A DNA stretch of 64,000 nucleotides, from assembly GCA_022842445.1 (NCBI GenBank), contig JALHPO010000006.1:124001-188000 (forward strand), in the 5' to 3' direction. A model generated the notes under the pieces. It saw nothing but the letters and a program-made list of their open reading frames with translations, made no database searches and had not been told where the DNA came from. Source of the DNA: Nitrospira sp. GTDB taxonomy: Bacteria; Nitrospirota; Nitrospiria; Nitrospirales; Nitrospiraceae. Below are positions 7,423-16,629 of this stretch, in pieces. The translations under genes were made by a program, and so were the position numbers. The first letter of the stretch is position 1; every line of letters begins with the position of its first letter.

Positions 7423-8604
7423 TCAGGGACGGTTGCGCTGTTCGCGCAAACGTTGCCCCGCGATCCTGGCCACGGCGCGATAATAGGCCGTGCCGACGGC
7501 CAAGGCCTCTTCGTCGAAATCGAACTTGCTGGAGTGTGCGGGAAATCCTTCCTTGCCCGGCACCTGTCCGCCGAACCGGACATAGGCACCCGGAATTTTC
7601 TCCATGTAATAACTGAAATCCTCCGCTCCCATGTTCGCGGTCTTGAGCGGCAGAACGTTGGCCTCGCCCACTGCTTCGACTGCGGCGCGCCGCGCGAGCG
7701 TCGCCATGTCCGGCGTATTGATCAGCGGCGGCGTACCCTCCTTCACCACAACGTGAATCCGTGCGCCGTGCAGCTGCGCGATCGACTCCGCGATGCGGCG
7801 AACCGAGTTCAGCAGTTGCCGGCGCACAGCCGGATCTTGAGCCCGGACTGTTCCTTCCATTCTCGCCTGGCCTGCAATGACGTTCGGTGCAGTTCCCGCC
7901 TGGAATTGTCCGACGGATACGACGGACGGACGGGCCGGGTCGATCTCGCGGGAAACGATCGTCTGGAGCGCCATGATCATGAGGCTCCCGACGACCACGG
8001 CGTCGATACTTTCGTGCGGACGGGCTCCATGCGCGCCCTGTCCGATGATCTCGATGGTGAAATTGTCCGACGAGGCATTGACGGCGCCTTCCGCGACGAC
8101 AATGGCTCCCGGATGGTAGTGACGATCGAGGTGGCCGCCGAAGATCATACCGGCACCTTCCAGCGCCCCGGCTTGAATCATCGCCTGCGCCCCGGTGCCT
8201 TTTTCTTCAGCCGGTTGGAAAATCAATCGTACAGGCGCCGGCAGATCCCCCTCACTGGACAGGAGCGCCGCCGCCCCGAGCAGCATTGCAGTGTGTCCAT
8301 CGTGGCCGCAGGCATGCATGACGCCGTCGTGCGCCGAAGCAAACTCCAGGCCGGTTTCTTCCTGAATCGGAAGCGCGTCTGTGTCGACGCGTAATACGAC
8401 GCAGGGGACTTCTGCCATTCCGGGAATGTCGGCAATCACACCGGTGCCCGCCACATTCGTCCGGCACTGAATCCCAATTCCCCGCAGAAAGTCTGCGATG
8501 ACAGCAGCCGTTCCGGTTTCCTGACCGCTCAGCTCCGGATACTGATGCAGCCTTCGCCGCACTGAGACGATTCGGTCGTACAGATCCTGCCGGATCAGTG
8601 CCAT
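7423..8604 (-). CDS. M20D-family amidohydrolase (IAA-amino acid/hippurate hydrolase-like)
   Basis: 393 residues, full length for M20D metallopeptidases. Motifs include RRRLHQYPELSGQE near the N-terminus, the metal-binding MHACGHDGHTAMLLGAA near residue 100, FQPAEEKGTGA, GGHLD and the C-terminal NMGAEDFSYYMEKIPG. These residues bind two metals and position the catalytic glutamate. The enzyme removes N-acyl groups from amino acids in the cytoplasm. It is followed by the GNAT gene after 19 bases, so the two may be co-transcribed (one deacylates, the other acylates). The exact substrate is unknown. Confidence 0.9.
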   Translation of the reverse strand: MALIRQDLYDRIVSVRRRLHQYPELSGQETGTAAVIADFLRGIGIQCRTNVAGTGVIADIPGMAEVPCVVLRVDTDALPIQEETGLEFASAHDGVMHACGHDGHTAMLLGAAALLSSEGDLPAPVRLIFQPAEEKGTGAQAMIQAGALEGAGMIFGGHLDRHYHPGAIVVAEGAVNASSDNFTIEIIGQGAHGARPHESIDAVVVGSLMIMALQTIVSREIDPARPSVVSVGQFQAGTAPNVIAGQARMEGTVRAQDPAVRRQLLNSVRRIAESIAQLHGARIHVVVKEGTPPLINTPDMATLARRAAVEAVGEANVLPLKTANMGAEDFSYYMEKIPGAYVRFGGQVPGKEGFPAHSSKFDFDEEALAVGTAYYRAVARIAGQRLREQRNRP

Positions 8605-8663
8605 GGGATTCCCTCTATTGACCCGCAGCGGATGACCCCGCTGCGGGTGCCGACTCCTGCCTC

Positions 8664-9149
8664 CTACTCTTCCTTCGCCTTCACACCGGGCCGGAACGTC
8701 GTGTACACATAGACCGGAATGGGCAGGTGGCCGAGATGTTTGTCAATCAACGGCTTCACGTCGTCCCACTTCAGCCCGCCCACCCCGGTGGCCAAGCGGG
8801 GCAGCGCGACACTGTTGATCTTCTCGGTTTCGATCAACTTGGACAGGGCCTTCAGGCAGTGATTGACGTTCTCGATCGTGGCCCGACCTGGCTTGGCTCC
8901 GTGGCTGGGAGCCGGCTCCTGGGTAAACAGATTCACGACTCGGACGCCGCCGACACCCGCCCAGGTCCATAACTCACCGGGCTTGGGGGTCACCGTCTGG
9001 CAGTAGTGCCGAAAGTCCTTGTACATCGCCGGCCAATGTTCTCTCAGCGACAACGCCAGCCCGCTGGCAAAATTGTCGTTCGGCGCAACTCCGTGCGCCA
9101 CCGCTAAGGCCTTGGTCAACAAAATGTCTCCCGTTACTTCTTTCAACAT
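8664..9149 (-). CDS. macro-domain protein
   Basis: 161 residues from 9149, preceded by AAGGAGGAG. It is a single macro (ADP-ribose-binding) domain: TGDILLTKALAVAHGVAPN at the N-terminus, WTWAGVGGVRVVNLFTQEP in the middle and ALPRLATGVGGLKWDDVK near residue 125. The ATGVGGL loop contacts the ADP-ribose phosphates. Likely roles are hydrolysis of O-acetyl-ADP-ribose or removal of ADP-ribose from targets. It lies on the same strand as the amidohydrolase and the GNAT protein. Confidence 0.87.
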   Translation of the reverse strand: MLKEVTGDILLTKALAVAHGVAPNDNFASGLALSLREHWPAMYKDFRHYCQTVTPKPGELWTWAGVGGVRVVNLFTQEPAPSHGAKPGRATIENVNHCLKALSKLIETEKINSVALPRLATGVGGLKWDDVKPLIDKHLGHLPIPVYVYTTFRPGVKAKEE

Positions 9150-9229
9150 GTGCCGTTCTCCTCCTTGTTGACAACCCACCTACATTCTTCTGCCGAATGC
9201 GGCATGAGGTCCTGAGACAAGAGTCCGGA

Positions 9230-10495
9230 CTATGGCGTCTTTGAACAGCGGAACCCATAGCCGAAATGCCGGTTCATCGGTTGAGCGTTGAACCGGTGCG
9301 CAGACCGCAAAAAATCAGACACGTACAGCCAGGACCCACCGCGCACGACCTTCTGATCACCCTTTGCCGGCCCGATGGGGTTCTTTCCCAAACTGGTCAC
9401 ATAAGAGTCATGGTCGTACCAATCGAAGACCCACTCCCAGGCATTGCCGGCCATGTCGTAGATACCATAGGGACTCTTCCCCGCCTCGAACGATCCAACC
9501 GGGGCTAAGGCCAGATGGTCGTCCCAATCCTTTCTCCCGTAATTGGCGTGGAGCCGAGTCGGAGCTTCATTGCCCCAGGGATAAATCCGCCCATCTGTTC
9601 CCCGCGCGGCCTTTTCCCACTCCGCCTCAGTCGGCAGACGCTTGCCGGCCCACTTACAGTAATTGACCGCATCCTCCCAACTCACATTGACGACGGGCCG
9701 TCTCTGATGTTGGGGTTGATTCATGATGCTCCAGTCCGGGGGCTCCTCCATGCCCGTCACTTCCAGATACCTGGCATACTGTCCCACCGTCACCTCAAAC
9801 TTATCCATGTAGAAGGCATTGAGGTAGATCTGTCGTACAGGCTTTTCGTCTTCTCCGCGATTGCTTCCCCTCGTGAACTTCCCGGCAGGCACCAGCACCA
9901 TCTGCATATCCAGCGAATCGGTCTCCGCCAAACTTCCTCCCGATCCCGCAAATGCCGGATGTCTCGATGCGGCAGTGGATCGTGATCGTGGAAGTTTCGC
10001 CTGCAGCTGTTGATAGAGCGGTTGCTGCTCATTGTTGAGACCCAGCTCATCGGCGCTGTGCAAGACCTCCTCCGCCTGCTTCAGTTTTCCACCGGCCAGC
10101 AGGTCCTTCGCCTCGTTCAGGAGCCGCCAAGCCGTCATTTCCTCCCGTAACCGCCACACCTTCGCTTTGGTTTTTGGCAAATATGACTTCGTGGGGCCGG
10201 ATTTGGCATCCAGCTCCAAGGCAGTCTCGTAATGTTCCTCTGCGCAGGCCCAGACTTCCAGGGCTCGACAGGCCTCGGCCAGGTTGAAATGAGCCGGCAT
10301 ATTGGACGGATCTTTCAGCAGGCCGGCTTCCAACGCTGCCCGCGCCTCCGCATAGTGTTTGCTTTTCAGCAGGCCTTCCCCCTTGGTAAAGTCCTGCTCC
10401 CCGGCCCCGGTGGCATGAGCGGTCACGGATTGTGCGTTCACCCCGACACAGACGAGGAAGCACAGCACGGTCACTCTTATCAGCCTCTCACTCAT
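9230..10495 (-). CDS. TPR protein with formylglycine-generating-enzyme (SUMF1) domain
   Basis: 421 residues. A signal peptide (residues 1-27) is followed by TPR-like helices at about 35-170 (LLKDPSNMPAHFNLAEACRAL) and a C-terminal FGE-sulfatase domain at about 195-420: MVLVPAGKFTRGS, FYMDKFEVTVGQYARYL, PVVNVSWEDAVNYCKWAGK, RLPTEAEWEKAARG, YPWGN, MAGNAWEWV and VVRGGSW. The fold is certain. Many bacterial members of the family do not make formylglycine and serve other roles, and no sulfatase gene is near. It is probably exported. Confidence 0.87.
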   Translation of the reverse strand: MSERLIRVTVLCFLVCVGVNAQSVTAHATGAGEQDFTKGEGLLKSKHYAEARAALEAGLLKDPSNMPAHFNLAEACRALEVWACAEEHYETALELDAKSGPTKSYLPKTKAKVWRLREEMTAWRLLNEAKDLLAGGKLKQAEEVLHSADELGLNNEQQPLYQQLQAKLPRSRSTAASRHPAFAGSGGSLAETDSLDMQMVLVPAGKFTRGSNRGEDEKPVRQIYLNAFYMDKFEVTVGQYARYLEVTGMEEPPDWSIMNQPQHQRRPVVNVSWEDAVNYCKWAGKRLPTEAEWEKAARGTDGRIYPWGNEAPTRLHANYGRKDWDDHLALAPVGSFEAGKSPYGIYDMAGNAWEWVFDWYDHDSYVTSLGKNPIGPAKGDQKVVRGGSWLYVSDFLRSAHRFNAQPMNRHFGYGFRCSKTP

Positions 10496-10726
10496 GTACA
10501 GATCCCTCCCGGTTGACTATGATTGTCCTCAGAAATTAGCCTCGCCTCCTAGCCAAGAGAACCAGCCGTACCAGCCCGGCAAGCTCACGAAAAACTCATA
10601 CAAGATTAGTGCCCACTTCACTCCGGCGAGCGGCAGGAGGCAAGCCCTCACCGCGCGCATTGAAGGAGCACATTCCGATGTGGGGCCTCAGCGAGCGCAA
10701 GGATCGACCCTACGGCCCGCCCCTCT
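10496..10726. other. intergenic region, nothing recognised
   Basis: 231 bases between the FGE gene start and the RND pump gene stop, both on the reverse strand. I see no RNA gene, clear terminator or conserved short reading frame. Confidence 0.4.
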
Positions 10727-13700
10727 TCACACCCATTGCGGCGCCTCCTCCTTCCTCACGTCACGCCCCGGAAACATGCTATAGAGCGCGGGGAGGACGA
10801 CAAGCGTCAGCACCGTTGACGTAAAGAGTCCGCCGATGACGACGCTGGCGAGTGGTCTCTGAACCTCCGCCCCGATTCCTTGCGCCAGCGCCAGCGGCAG
10901 AAGCCCGAGCAACGTCGTCATCATCGTCATCACGACTGGTCGAAGACGCAGGCTGCAGCCGGCCAGGATCGCTTCGTCGATTGTCCGCCCCTCATGGCGA
11001 AGCTGGTTAATATAGGAGACCAATACGATCCCATTTCCCACCGCGAGTCCGAACAGTTCAATGAAACCGATAGAGGCCGGCACACTCAGGTACTGGCCAC
11101 TCAACCACAGCGACACCACGCCTCCGATCAGCGCGAAGGGGAGATTGAGGATAATCAATGTGGCATAGCGAAAAGAATGAAAGGCCCAAAACAGAAGAAA
11201 GAAGACAAGGCCCAGCGTGATCGGCACGACGATCATGAGCCGCGCGTTGGCCCGCTCCATGTTTTCGAACGCCCCGCCCCACACAACGCTATACCCTTGC
11301 GGTAAGTGAAGTTGTGCCGCCAACTTGGCGCGCCCTTCATCCACAACACCGCCGATGTCCCGGCCGACGACGTTGAAGCCGATGTAGATCCGGCGTCTCA
11401 CATGCTCGCGGCTGATGCGAGCCGGGCCTTCACGCATTTCGATCGTGGCCAAGTCTCTCATGGGAATGAGCGCACCGGAAGGAGACTTCACACGGATTTC
11501 TCCTATGGCGGCAACGCTGTTCCTGTACGGCTCCGGAAATCTCAGGGTGAGCTGAAACCGGCGCTCGCCTTCATACACCTGCGTCGCCGCTTTCCCACCG
11601 ATCGCGGTGGTGATGATCTCCTGCACGTCCGCCACGTTGATACCGAAACGGGCGATCTTTTGCCGATCAATGTCGATAATGAGGTAGGGCTGTCCAGCGA
11701 CCTGTTCGACCTTGATATCTTTGACACCATTGATTTGTTGTATCAAGGCGGCAATCTCCTGCGCCTTGTCGCGGAGCACGTCGAGATCGTCTCCGAACAG
11801 CTTGATGGCGCATTGCGTCCTGATGCCGGAAATCAGCTCGTCTACCCGCTCTTGAATCGGCTGGCTCATGAGGACGGAGATGCCGGGAATCTCCGCCAGC
11901 CTTTTCCTGATGGCATCGGTCAGTTGCGACTGCGTCGCCGCCGTTTTCCAGGTGCTCCGGTCGTGTAATGACACAATCGGATCGCTCTCATACAGATCTT
12001 CAGGGTGGTAGGGAATCTCGGCCCGTCCAATCCTGCTCACGGCCATCTTCACTTCGGGAAATTCGAGCATGGCCTTTTGCGTCTGTTTCTCCATCTCGAT
12101 GGACTCAGAAAGTGACACACTCGGCAGCTTCACGACTTGCGGGGTCAGGGCCCCTTCCTCAAGGAGTGGAATGAATTCCCGCCCCACGAACGGAACGAGG
12201 GCAAGGCTGCACAGCACGATCGCTGTTGAACTTGTCAGGATGAGGCCGCGGTGCCGGAGCGTCCATTGCAACACCGGCAGGTAACCTTGTTTCATCCAGC
12301 GCGTCACGCGCGTCTCTTCGGGATGGTCGCCGCGCAAGAGTAGAGACACCAGCACCGGCGACAGGGTCAGTGTCACCACGACCGAGGCCAAGAGTGCGAT
12401 CACCAGCGTGTAGGCCAGCGGCGCGAACATCTTGCCTTCCATTCCTTGCAGCGTCATGAGCGGCAGGAAGACGACGCTGATGATCAGAATGCCGAACAGG
12501 ATCGGTCGACCGACTTCCTTCGTCGCATGAAGAATGACGCTGAACCTGCTTTCCTGCGACGCGCCCCTGTGTTGTGCGAGATGCCGATAGGCGTTTTCCA
12601 CGACGACAAGGGACCCGTCTGCGATCTCGCCGATGGCAATCGCCAGCCCGCCAAGCGTCATTAAATTTGCCGAGAGCCCGAACCGCTCCATCAGGATGAA
12701 CGTCACAAGCGGAGTGACGATCAACGTCACTGTTACGATGATGGCGCTGCGGACATGGCCCAGAAAGAAAAAGAAGATGAAGACCACCAGCACAATGCCT
12801 TCGATCAACGCGTCACGTACCGTGTGAATGGCGGCATTTACCAGTTCGATGCGATCGTAAAAAGGGATCAGGCTTGTGCCTCCCGGGAGAATATTACTCT
12901 GTTGCAAATCCTCTACCTTCGTCTTGACTGCCTCAACCACCTGGCGGGCATTGCCTCCACGAAGCATGAGCACCGTTCCTATTACGACTTCCCGCTCCCC
13001 ATTGAGGACCACCGCGCCATGACGAACGGCGTGGCCAATGCGAACTTCAGCGACATCCCGGACAAACACCGGCGTGCCACCGACCTCTTTCACGATTATG
13101 GATTCGATATCACCAACGGTCCTGATCAACCCAAGCCCTCGAACGATCGAGCGTTCGGCATGACGCTCCAGCACGTTGCCCCCGACATTGGCGTTGTTCT
13201 TCACCACTGCCTCGTAGACCTGGTGGAACGTCAAGTCGAACTTGCGCAGCGCGGCCGGATCAACCAGGACCTGATACTGCTTCACAAACCCACCCATGCC
13301 GTTCACATCGATCACGCCCGGTACGCTCTTCAGCTGAGGGCGCAGGACCCACTCCTGCATGGTGCGCTGATCCATCAATTCCCTCTCGACAACCTGTGAA
13401 TCGGTCGCCGTCGCATGGGGCCCTTCGATATAATAGTGATAGACCTCACCCAGCCCCGTTGTGACGGGGGCCATCACCGGTTCCAGCCCCTCTGGCAATC
13501 GCTCCTTTGCCGCCATGATCCGTTCCAGCACCAGCTGACGGGCGAAATACATATCCACGTCGTCGTTGAACACGACCGTGACCTGGGATAGGGCGAATTT
13601 GGAAAGGGATCGAATCTCCGCCAGACCCGGCAGGCCGGTCATCTGAAGTTCGAGCGGATAGGTGATGAATCGTTCGACTTCGATCGGTGAGAGACCCGGC

Positions 13701-13858
13701 GCCTCGGTCAGCACCTGCACTTGAATATTGGTCACGTCGGGGTAGGCATCGATCGGAATCGACTGAAAGGCAAAGAGGCCGGTGACGGACAGGAGACAGG
13801 CCAGGCCGATGACCAGAATCCGTTGCCGCAAGGAAAATTCCAGCAGAGAAGCGATCAT
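10727..13858 (-). CDS. CusA/CzcA-family heavy-metal efflux RND transporter
   Basis: 1043 residues, the usual length. Twelve membrane helices are arranged as one plus five in each half, with two large periplasmic loops. Features include the N-terminus SIPIDAYPDVTNIQVQVLTEAPGL (cited by its conserved AYPDVTN core), GLAIAIGEIADGSLVVVENAYRH in helix 4 with the acidic GEIADG motif, and GGKAATQVYEGERRF. It exports metal cations from the periplasm or cytoplasm using the proton gradient. The start ATGA overlaps the adaptor's stop by four bases, so the two are translationally coupled. Cation specificity (Cu/Ag or Zn/Co) is not clear from the sequence. No outer-membrane channel gene lies beside it. Confidence 0.93.
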   Translation of the reverse strand: MIASLLEFSLRQRILVIGLACLLSVTGLFAFQSIPIDAYPDVTNIQVQVLTEAPGLSPIEVERFITYPLELQMTGLPGLAEIRSLSKFALSQVTVVFNDDVDMYFARQLVLERIMAAKERLPEGLEPVMAPVTTGLGEVYHYYIEGPHATATDSQVVERELMDQRTMQEWVLRPQLKSVPGVIDVNGMGGFVKQYQVLVDPAALRKFDLTFHQVYEAVVKNNANVGGNVLERHAERSIVRGLGLIRTVGDIESIIVKEVGGTPVFVRDVAEVRIGHAVRHGAVVLNGEREVVIGTVLMLRGGNARQVVEAVKTKVEDLQQSNILPGGTSLIPFYDRIELVNAAIHTVRDALIEGIVLVVFIFFFFLGHVRSAIIVTVTLIVTPLVTFILMERFGLSANLMTLGGLAIAIGEIADGSLVVVENAYRHLAQHRGASQESRFSVILHATKEVGRPILFGILIISVVFLPLMTLQGMEGKMFAPLAYTLVIALLASVVVTLTLSPVLVSLLLRGDHPEETRVTRWMKQGYLPVLQWTLRHRGLILTSSTAIVLCSLALVPFVGREFIPLLEEGALTPQVVKLPSVSLSESIEMEKQTQKAMLEFPEVKMAVSRIGRAEIPYHPEDLYESDPIVSLHDRSTWKTAATQSQLTDAIRKRLAEIPGISVLMSQPIQERVDELISGIRTQCAIKLFGDDLDVLRDKAQEIAALIQQINGVKDIKVEQVAGQPYLIIDIDRQKIARFGINVADVQEIITTAIGGKAATQVYEGERRFQLTLRFPEPYRNSVAAIGEIRVKSPSGALIPMRDLATIEMREGPARISREHVRRRIYIGFNVVGRDIGGVVDEGRAKLAAQLHLPQGYSVVWGGAFENMERANARLMIVVPITLGLVFFLLFWAFHSFRYATLIILNLPFALIGGVVSLWLSGQYLSVPASIGFIELFGLAVGNGIVLVSYINQLRHEGRTIDEAILAGCSLRLRPVVMTMMTTLLGLLPLALAQGIGAEVQRPLASVVIGGLFTSTVLTLVVLPALYSMFPGRDVRKEEAPQWV

Positions 13859-15072
13859 AGCGCCGGCTCGATCTTGTGCCGTTCCATCTCGGATCTGAGG
13901 GCGAAGGAACCCTTCGTCACAACGAGCTCGCCGGCGCGCACTCCGCCCAGCACCCGCACCAGGTCTCCCTGCTCGTCTCCCAACGTGACCGCCCGCGCTT
14001 CGAATTCCCCCGGCCCGCGCTGCACGAAGACCATGGGGCCGGTCGGCCCGCTTTGAACGGCCTCTATCGGCAGGCTCAGTTCATCCGGACTCGACGCCGC
14101 ATAGACACGGATCGCGGCGAACATCTCCGGCTTCAGCAGCCGATCGGGATTCGGCACTGTCACCCGCAGGCGCATCGTACGGGTAGCCGGATCGAGCGTA
14201 TCTCCGATGTAGGTGATCACGCCTGAAAAAATGGCATGAGGATAGGCGGCGAGAACCACATCGACTTTCTGGTCCTTGCGGATAAATCGGACGTCCTTCT
14301 CCGGCACGTTGCCGACCACCCAGACATCGGTCAGATTAGCCACGGTGAAGAATTTTTGGTGCGTTTCGACCACCTCGCCTCGCGTAATGTTGCGCATGAT
14401 GATCCGGCCGTCGAACGGCGCGCGTAAGGGTACATCGGCCTTGATCGTATGTTCCCGATCCAGCCGCTCAATCTCATCCGGCGGCACCCCGAGCAGTTCC
14501 AGACGGTTTTTCGTCTCACGTGCTTCGGCCTGCGCCGTCCTCATGGCAGCCTCGCGCCGCAGCAGTTCGGCCAGGCTCACGGCTTTGTTTTCATACAGCT
14601 CCTTGGCCCGTGCGTGCGCCAGTTCCGCTTCATGCAGCCTTGCCGCAGCTTTCAGATAATCCCCTTCCGCCACTCCAAGATCCATACTGTGGAGCAGTGC
14701 CAGCAAGGCCCCTTTCTTGACGTCTTGGCCGACATCCACATGGACTTTAACGACGCGCCCGCGGATGAGGGTCGTGACCTCGGCTAATTCGTTCTCATTG
14801 GCCTGGACGGTGGCAGGAAACTCCCGATGTGTGAGCATTTGCCCCTGCCCCACGGGCGCAAGTTCCAGCTTCACCTGGGAGGACTCTTCAGGAGTCAGAC
14901 GCAAGAACCCGGATTGGGCGGCGGGTGAGTCCGGTTTGTCGACAGAATTATCGGGTGGCTTGTTCTCACAAGCAATGATCCCGAGCAGCATGAGACAGAT
15001 CAGGAACCTTGCCGAAAACCGACGGGCCGGAGCTCCACTTGTGCTTCGTCTCAGCCGAATACCATCCACCAT
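13855..15072 (-). CDS. RND efflux periplasmic adaptor lipoprotein (CusB/CzcB family)
   Basis: About 405 residues from 15072; a start at 15105 is also possible. The N-terminal hydrophobic segment ends LLGIIACEN, a lipoprotein box, so it is membrane anchored by lipid. It has the membrane-fusion layout: barrel-sandwich half TLIRGRVVKVHVDVGQDVKKG, a coiled-coil hairpin at about 130-190 (AARLHEAELAHARAKELYENK), then LRAPFDGRI and a beta-barrel with GDTLDPATRTMRLRV. It bridges the RND pump encoded 4 bases downstream to an outer-membrane channel encoded elsewhere. Confidence 0.9.
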   Translation of the reverse strand: MVDGIRLRRSTSGAPARRFSARFLICLMLLGIIACENKPPDNSVDKPDSPAAQSGFLRLTPEESSQVKLELAPVGQGQMLTHREFPATVQANENELAEVTTLIRGRVVKVHVDVGQDVKKGALLALLHSMDLGVAEGDYLKAAARLHEAELAHARAKELYENKAVSLAELLRREAAMRTAQAEARETKNRLELLGVPPDEIERLDREHTIKADVPLRAPFDGRIIMRNITRGEVVETHQKFFTVANLTDVWVVGNVPEKDVRFIRKDQKVDVVLAAYPHAIFSGVITYIGDTLDPATRTMRLRVTVPNPDRLLKPEMFAAIRVYAASSPDELSLPIEAVQSGPTGPMVFVQRGPGEFEARAVTLGDEQGDLVRVLGGVRAGELVVTKGSFALRSEMERHKIEPAL

Positions 15073-15307
15073 CACCGCTCCCAGTCTCTCCTCGGAAGCC
15101 CACACGCACCCATACTTCCCTCAACTGTTGAGCATGGGCCATGCCCCACAAAACAACGATTTCCTTGGTGAACAGGTTGGTGCCTGTAGCCTTTTGCCAC
15201 GGTCTCGAACTCGCACCGTGGTGAAATGGGACAGGAACTGAAAAACTTTCGACGGCACCAGCGTCTATCTGTGAGATACTGACAAGGGAAGAGCGACGGT
15301 TCTCTTT

Positions 15308-16252
15308 ATGGATGTCCGGGCACAGTTTCCCAACGAGCAATCCAAGGCCGGTGAATTCACCCGGCAATCGGATGCATTCCGAGGCTGGGTGACCGCTGAC
15401 GGCAGTTCCGGATTTCCTTCCTCGCCAGACCGCTATCACCTGTATGTATCGTGGGCATGCCCATGGGCTCACCGCACGATCATCGTACGCAAGCTGAAGA
15501 GACTCGAAGAAGTCATCGGGATGACGGTCGTGGACCCGATTCGCGACGAGCAGGGCTGGGCGTTTCACGAAGGATCCGGCCATTCGCTCGATCCCATCAA
15601 TGGATTCCACTTTCTCCGCGAGGCCTATGAAGCGACCGATCCGCACTATCGAGGGCGCGTCACCGTACCGGTGTTGTGGGACCGGTTCACCAAACGCATC
15701 GTCACCAACTCCGATGACGATCTGATGAGAATCTTCAACAGCGAGTTCAATCGATTCACAAACAGCACGCTCGACTTGTATCCGGAAACCCTACGCAGGG
15801 AAATCGACGAGCTCAACCGCTTCATCTACGAGAACGTGAACGATGGGGTCTATCGGGCGGGATTCGCCACATCGCAGCGGGCCTACGAACGGGCAGTGCA
15901 GCGGCTGTTTGACGCGCTGGATCTGCTCGAGGCGCGGCTTGCAAACCGGCGCTTCCTATTCGGCACGGCATTTGTCGAAACTGATTGGCGGCTGTTCGTC
16001 ACGCTGGTGCGGTTCGATGCGGTGTACCACGGCCACTTCAAGTGCAACATCAGACGCATCGTCGATTACCCGAATCTGTTCGGCTACTTGAAAGACCTCT
16101 ATCAAACTGACGGCGTCGCCGACACGGTGAACTTCGACCATATCAAGCGGCATTACTACCTGACCCATGGCGAGATCAATCCAACCGGCATCGTCCCTCT
16201 CGGCCCGGACCAGGACCTGACTACCCCCCACGGACGCGAGCGGCTACCCTAA
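15308..16252 (+). CDS. yqjG: glutathionyl-hydroquinone reductase (GST superfamily)
   Basis: 314 residues, typical for the YqjG/PcpF/ECM4 family. The active-site motif SWACPWAHR holds the catalytic cysteine near residue 53. Others are TVPVLWDRFTKRIVTNSD (glutathione binding), FNSEFN, and the C-terminal helical domain with FGTAFVETDWRLFVTLVRFD and HFKCNIRRIVDYPNL. The enzyme reduces glutathionyl-hydroquinones to hydroquinones in the cytoplasm. It is divergent from the RND operon. Ribosome site is weak. Confidence 0.92.
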   Translation: MDVRAQFPNEQSKAGEFTRQSDAFRGWVTADGSSGFPSSPDRYHLYVSWACPWAHRTIIVRKLKRLEEVIGMTVVDPIRDEQGWAFHEGSGHSLDPINGFHFLREAYEATDPHYRGRVTVPVLWDRFTKRIVTNSDDDLMRIFNSEFNRFTNSTLDLYPETLRREIDELNRFIYENVNDGVYRAGFATSQRAYERAVQRLFDALDLLEARLANRRFLFGTAFVETDWRLFVTLVRFDAVYHGHFKCNIRRIVDYPNLFGYLKDLYQTDGVADTVNFDHIKRHYYLTHGEINPTGIVPLGPDQDLTTPHGRERLP

Positions 16253-16457
16253 CCCGTCCTCCTCTCATATTGTCAAAAGTTCTGGACGGTCTTGAGGATA
16301 TTCTCCACAGCGTTCGAATTCAGCTGATCATACGCATTGCACAAACCATTCATTACACTGCGTTTGCAAGAATTGGTAATCCGCCATGACCTCAGCATGA
16401 TAGTTGCTCAATCAGTCTGAACAAGAGGGCATCTTCATCCAAACCAAAGGAGTCGCT

Positions 16458-16538
16458 ATGGATATGCTGACACTGTTCGCGATTGTAATGGTAGGGCTGC
16501 TAGTCGGTGGGCTGGTCGTCTACAAGAAGAGCGCCTAG
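16458..16538 (+). CDS. 26-residue membrane peptide, paralogue of 19126-19209
   Basis: AAAGGAGTCGCT directly precedes ATG at 16458, and the frame encodes MDMLTLFAIVMVGLLVGG then LVVYKKSA, ending at TAG 16538. It is one hydrophobic helix with a positively charged tail, like the small membrane subunits that stabilise larger complexes. A close copy is on the opposite strand at 19126-19209, also with AAAGGAG before the start; the shared pattern is FA.VM.G.LVGG.VVYKKS. Conservation of both sequence and ribosome site argues that both are translated. A strong terminator follows at 16559-16598. Function unknown. Confidence 0.72.
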   Translation: MDMLTLFAIVMVGLLVGGLVVYKKSA

Positions 16539-16558
16539 GCTGTGGCCGAGAAAAGACG

Positions 16559-16598
16559 ACGGCCATGACTCTGTACGGAGTTCATGGCCGTTTCTTTT
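16559..16598 (+). terminator. rho-independent terminator
   Basis: ACGGCCATGA and TCATGGCCGT form a 10-bp stem (extended by CTC/GAG pairing towards the loop), followed by TTCTTTTTC. It lies 21 bases after the 26-residue gene. The other strand also has a T-rich run after the stem (TCTTTTCT), so it may also serve the convergent universal stress protein gene. Confidence 0.88.
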
Positions 16599-16629
16599 TC
16601 TGCGTGGCTTGTGGGGAGTGCGGCCTTCC

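Noticed and set aside
6114..7616. 500-codon open frame on the plus strand
   Set aside because: It is antisense to the GNAT/cyclic-nucleotide gene, which has clear motifs and ribosome site; the plus-strand product is histidine/arginine-rich and matches no family.
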